Shown here one piece after another: positions 5,728 through 7,394 of a DNA stretch of 7,394 nucleotides. The notes beneath the pieces were generated by a model, which searched no databases, was not told the origin of the DNA, and saw only the letters and a list, made by a program, of their open reading frames with translations. The DNA comes from Sediminibacterium sp. GTDB taxonomy: Bacteria; Bacteroidota; Bacteroidia; Chitinophagales; Chitinophagaceae. Within the stretch, counting starts at the first letter, position 1. Each line of letters opens with the position of its first letter. The translations under genes and the position numbers were made by a program. Where the stretch lies: positions 1 through 7,394 of the forward strand of contig JAQBNJ010000198.1 of assembly GCA_028288645.1 (NCBI GenBank), written 5' to 3'.

Positions 5728-6567
5728 CTATTTCATTCGTCTCATTGCCACACCCATCGCATACATAAACTGCTCTTTCACTTTTTTCCTGAACCAGGTA
5801 GGTGCAAGGCGTTTGATCAGCCACATTTTCCTGGCTTCTTTTGGAAGAATGATGTACAATTCTTTTTTTCCCGCGCGCACCAATATTTCCTGCGCCACTT
5901 CATCGGCCTGTAATCCTGATTTCTCAATGAACATCTGCGTGGCTTTTTTCACCAGCTCGCCGCCACGTGCATACTGTATTACATTGGTTTTAAAATAGGT
6001 GGGCTGTATGCATGACACCTGTATATTGTGATCCATCAATTCTCCATACAAAGTTTCGCTGATGGCTACCACCGCGGCTTTTGTCATATTATATGCAGCC
6101 ATGGTTGGCGCGCAACCAATGGCGGCGGCGCTGGCGGTGTTGATGATATGCCCTGATGCCTGCTTTTTCATAGCCGGTATAAAATACCAACAGCCGTGAA
6201 CTACACCCATCTGGTTTATGCCCACCATCCACTCATAGTTCTCAATGCTATATTCTTCAAACAAAGAACCATCGCCAACGCCGGCGTTGTTGAACAGCAG
6301 GTCTATGCCAACGGCTTTTGCTAAAAATGCTTCTGCCACCAGTTTGTATTGATCCTTATCCGATACATCCAATGGAAATACCAATGGTTTGCCCCCGGCC
6401 ATCCCGATCTCTGCCGCCACTGCCTCCAGTTCTTTGGTATTGATATCGGCCATGCCAATGGTCCAGCCGTCTTTTGAAAGTTCGTGGCAGAAAGCTTTGC
6501 CGAGTCCTGATGCCGCGCCGGTTATAAACGCCCTTTTGAAAGGATGGTTCTGTGTTAGCTGGTACAT
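5728..6567 (-). CDS. Short-chain dehydrogenase/reductase with basic C-terminal extension
   Basis: This is a 279-residue classical SDR. The cofactor motif is TGAASGLG (16-23). The second strand ends in ADIN, and Asp41 at its tip suggests preference for NAD(H). NNAG is at 93-96, and the catalytic residues are Ser146 (NTASA), Tyr159 and Lys163 (YNMTK) at the canonical spacing. Residues after about 235 go beyond the Rossmann core with a tail rich in Lys and Arg (KKELYIILPKEARKMW, FRKKVKEQF, AMRRMK). That could associate with membrane or a partner (inference). This kind of SDR with 'IQPTYFKTN' in place of 'PG...T' is common in lipid metabolism clusters; the substrate is not known. It is the first of four genes on this strand. 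The 240-base gap to the next SDR, a possible internal promoter and a large palindrome weaken the case for a single operon. Confidence 0.9.
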   Translation of the reverse strand: MYQLTQNHPFKRAFITGAASGLGKAFCHELSKDGWTIGMADINTKELEAVAAEIGMAGGKPLVFPLDVSDKDQYKLVAEAFLAKAVGIDLLFNNAGVGDGSLFEEYSIENYEWMVGINQMGVVHGCWYFIPAMKKQASGHIINTASAAAIGCAPTMAAYNMTKAAVVAISETLYGELMDHNIQVSCIQPTYFKTNVIQYARGGELVKKATQMFIEKSGLQADEVAQEILVRAGKKELYIILPKEARKMWLIKRLAPTWFRKKVKEQFMYAMGVAMRRMK

Positions 6568-6741
6568 AAAGCGCTTAATGATAACAACCGTTAGTGAAAA
6601 CTGCTTTCGCTGATGAATTTACACTTCAAAAACAGCATTCTGATGATTAGACCGAATTATTTATATACCCTGCCGATTATATATTAACTATGAGGCAGAT
6701 ATAAAATATTTTTATCTTTAGCAGCCTTTAAATCTTAGCCT
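6568..6741. promoter_or_regulatory. Divergent regulatory region between the SDR and the efflux adaptor genes
   Basis: This 174-base AT-rich spacer must hold the promoters of both divergent genes. An imperfect inverted repeat pairs 6655-6674 (ends CCCTGCC) with 6694-6710 (begins GGCAGATATAA): CTGCC/GGCAG plus about 10 of 12 matches beyond a 3-base bulge. On the plus strand TATCTTTA (6713-6720) followed by GCAGC resembles a Bacteroidota -7 box (TAnnTTTG, one mismatch) and lies 21 bases before the TTG start of the adaptor. No -33 TTG is seen at the right spacing. The inverted repeat just upstream could be an operator (inference). No convincing promoter was found for the leftward SDR. Confidence 0.4.
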
Positions 6742-7394
6742 TTGAAACGTTTGTATTTCCTTCCGCTCGCTTTACTTCTGATAACAGCCTGTAAGAGCAA
6801 AAAAGAACCTGTAAATAATGGTAAACCAGCCGCTGCCCCGCCGGTAGTTGTGGATGTGCTGATTGCAAAGCCGCAACCCATCACCAATTCGGTGGAAGCC
6901 AATGGTACAGTTGTAGCCAATGAGTCTGTAGAACTGCATCCCGAAGTGAGTGGCCGCCTTACTTTCCTGAATATTCCCGAAGGTGCGTATATCAAACAGG
7001 GTACTGTTATTGCCAAGATCAATGATGCGGACCTACAGGCACAGCTGGGTAAAACAAAAGTGGCGCTCGACCTGGCAAACAAGACAGAAGAGCGTTTGCG
7101 TAAATTATTATCGATACAGGGCGTGAACCAGGCTGACTATGATATTGCCGTGAACCAGATCAATGGCTACAAGGCGGATATTATTTACACACAGTCACTG
7201 ATCGATAAAACCGTTCTCAAAGCGCCTTTCAGCGGAGTGGTCGGATTAAGACAGGTGAGTCTCGGCGCCTATGTTTCTCCTGCAACGATACTTGCCACAC
7301 TCCAGCAACTAGATAAGATCAAGATCGATTTCACGATCCCTGAAGAATACAGCAACCTTATAAAAAAAGGAAGTTCAGTAGATGTGCAGGTAGA
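6742..7394 (+). CDS. RND efflux periplasmic adaptor (membrane fusion) lipoprotein, TTG start, 3' end outside window
   Basis: This open frame covers 217 codons and runs off the window. TTG 6742-6744 is taken as start because an in-frame TAG lies at 6736-6738 and the frame has no ATG before the signal sequence. The product then begins MKRLYFLPLALLLITACKSK, a lipoprotein signal with lipobox ITAC and lipidated Cys17. A Pro/Ala-rich linker follows (24-36). Residues 63-95 form the first half of a biotinyl-lipoyl barrel (VELHPEVSGRL...IPEGAYIKQG). About 97-153 is a short alpha-helical hairpin, and 157-187 is the second lipoyl half with LKAPFSGVVGLRQVSLGAYV. The beta-barrel domain begins at about 193. 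This is the layout of AcrA/MexA-type adaptors linking an inner-membrane RND pump to an outer-membrane channel. The pump gene should lie just downstream of the window. The transported compound cannot be told. Confidence 0.92.
   Translation, partial: MKRLYFLPLALLLITACKSKKEPVNNGKPAAAPPVVVDVLIAKPQPITNSVEANGTVVANESVELHPEVSGRLTFLNIPEGAYIKQGTVIAKINDADLQAQLGKTKVALDLANKTEERLRKLLSIQGVNQADYDIAVNQINGYKADIIYTQSLIDKTVLKAPFSGVVGLRQVSLGAYVSPATILATLQQLDKIKIDFTIPEEYSNLIKKGSSVDVQV

Noticed and set aside
6735..7082. Minus-strand open frame of 115 codons at the right edge
   Set aside because: It is antisense to the efflux adaptor, whose lipobox and lipoyl motifs are clear. It looks open only because the real gene starts with TTG.

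Overview
The window looks like a stretch of a Bacteroidota chromosome, most likely of the Chitinophagaceae type (inference). The grounds are coding sequences without Shine-Dalgarno leaders, AT-rich start regions with TAnnTTTG-like -7 boxes, a secreted protein with a carboxypeptidase-regulatory-like domain, and intergenic spacers filled with short-period palindromes. No tRNA, rRNA, CRISPR array, transposase or phage gene was seen, and no gene-free stretch exceeds 300 bases.

Left part, plus strand (1-2082): the 3' end of a gene resembling the C-terminus of a ParA/Soj-family ATPase, a complete cytoplasmic esterase of the alpha/beta-hydrolase fold, and a secreted protein of unknown function with a carboxypeptidase-regulatory-like domain.

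Centre, minus strand (2198-6567), in transcription order: an SDR oxidoreductase with a C-terminal extension, a DHRS4-like SDR, an ACAD11-like acyl-CoA dehydrogenase and an APH-fold phosphotransferase. The last two genes encode as separate proteins the two halves that are fused in animal ACAD10/ACAD11. A phosphotransferase, an ACAD and an SDR also occur together in the Pseudomonas putida levulinate (Lva) pathway. The best hypothesis is a catabolic module for 4-hydroxyacyl-CoA (or 4-oxoacyl-CoA): the SDR interconverts keto and hydroxy forms, the kinase phosphorylates the hydroxyl, and the ACAD eliminates phosphate to give an enoyl-CoA that can enter beta-oxidation. The kinase has Asn where the catalytic-loop His is expected, and the ACAD has Asp at the usual catalytic Glu position.

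Right edge, plus strand (6742-7394): a divergently transcribed lipoprotein membrane-fusion (periplasmic adaptor) subunit of an RND efflux pump. It starts at TTG and runs off the window.

The most unusual structural signal is between the genes. Each of the six spacers from 160 to 5727 contains a different large inverted repeat. The six are unrelated in sequence but share one design: each arm is built from a short word repeated every 7-10 bases. One of them supplies the stop codons of two converging genes.
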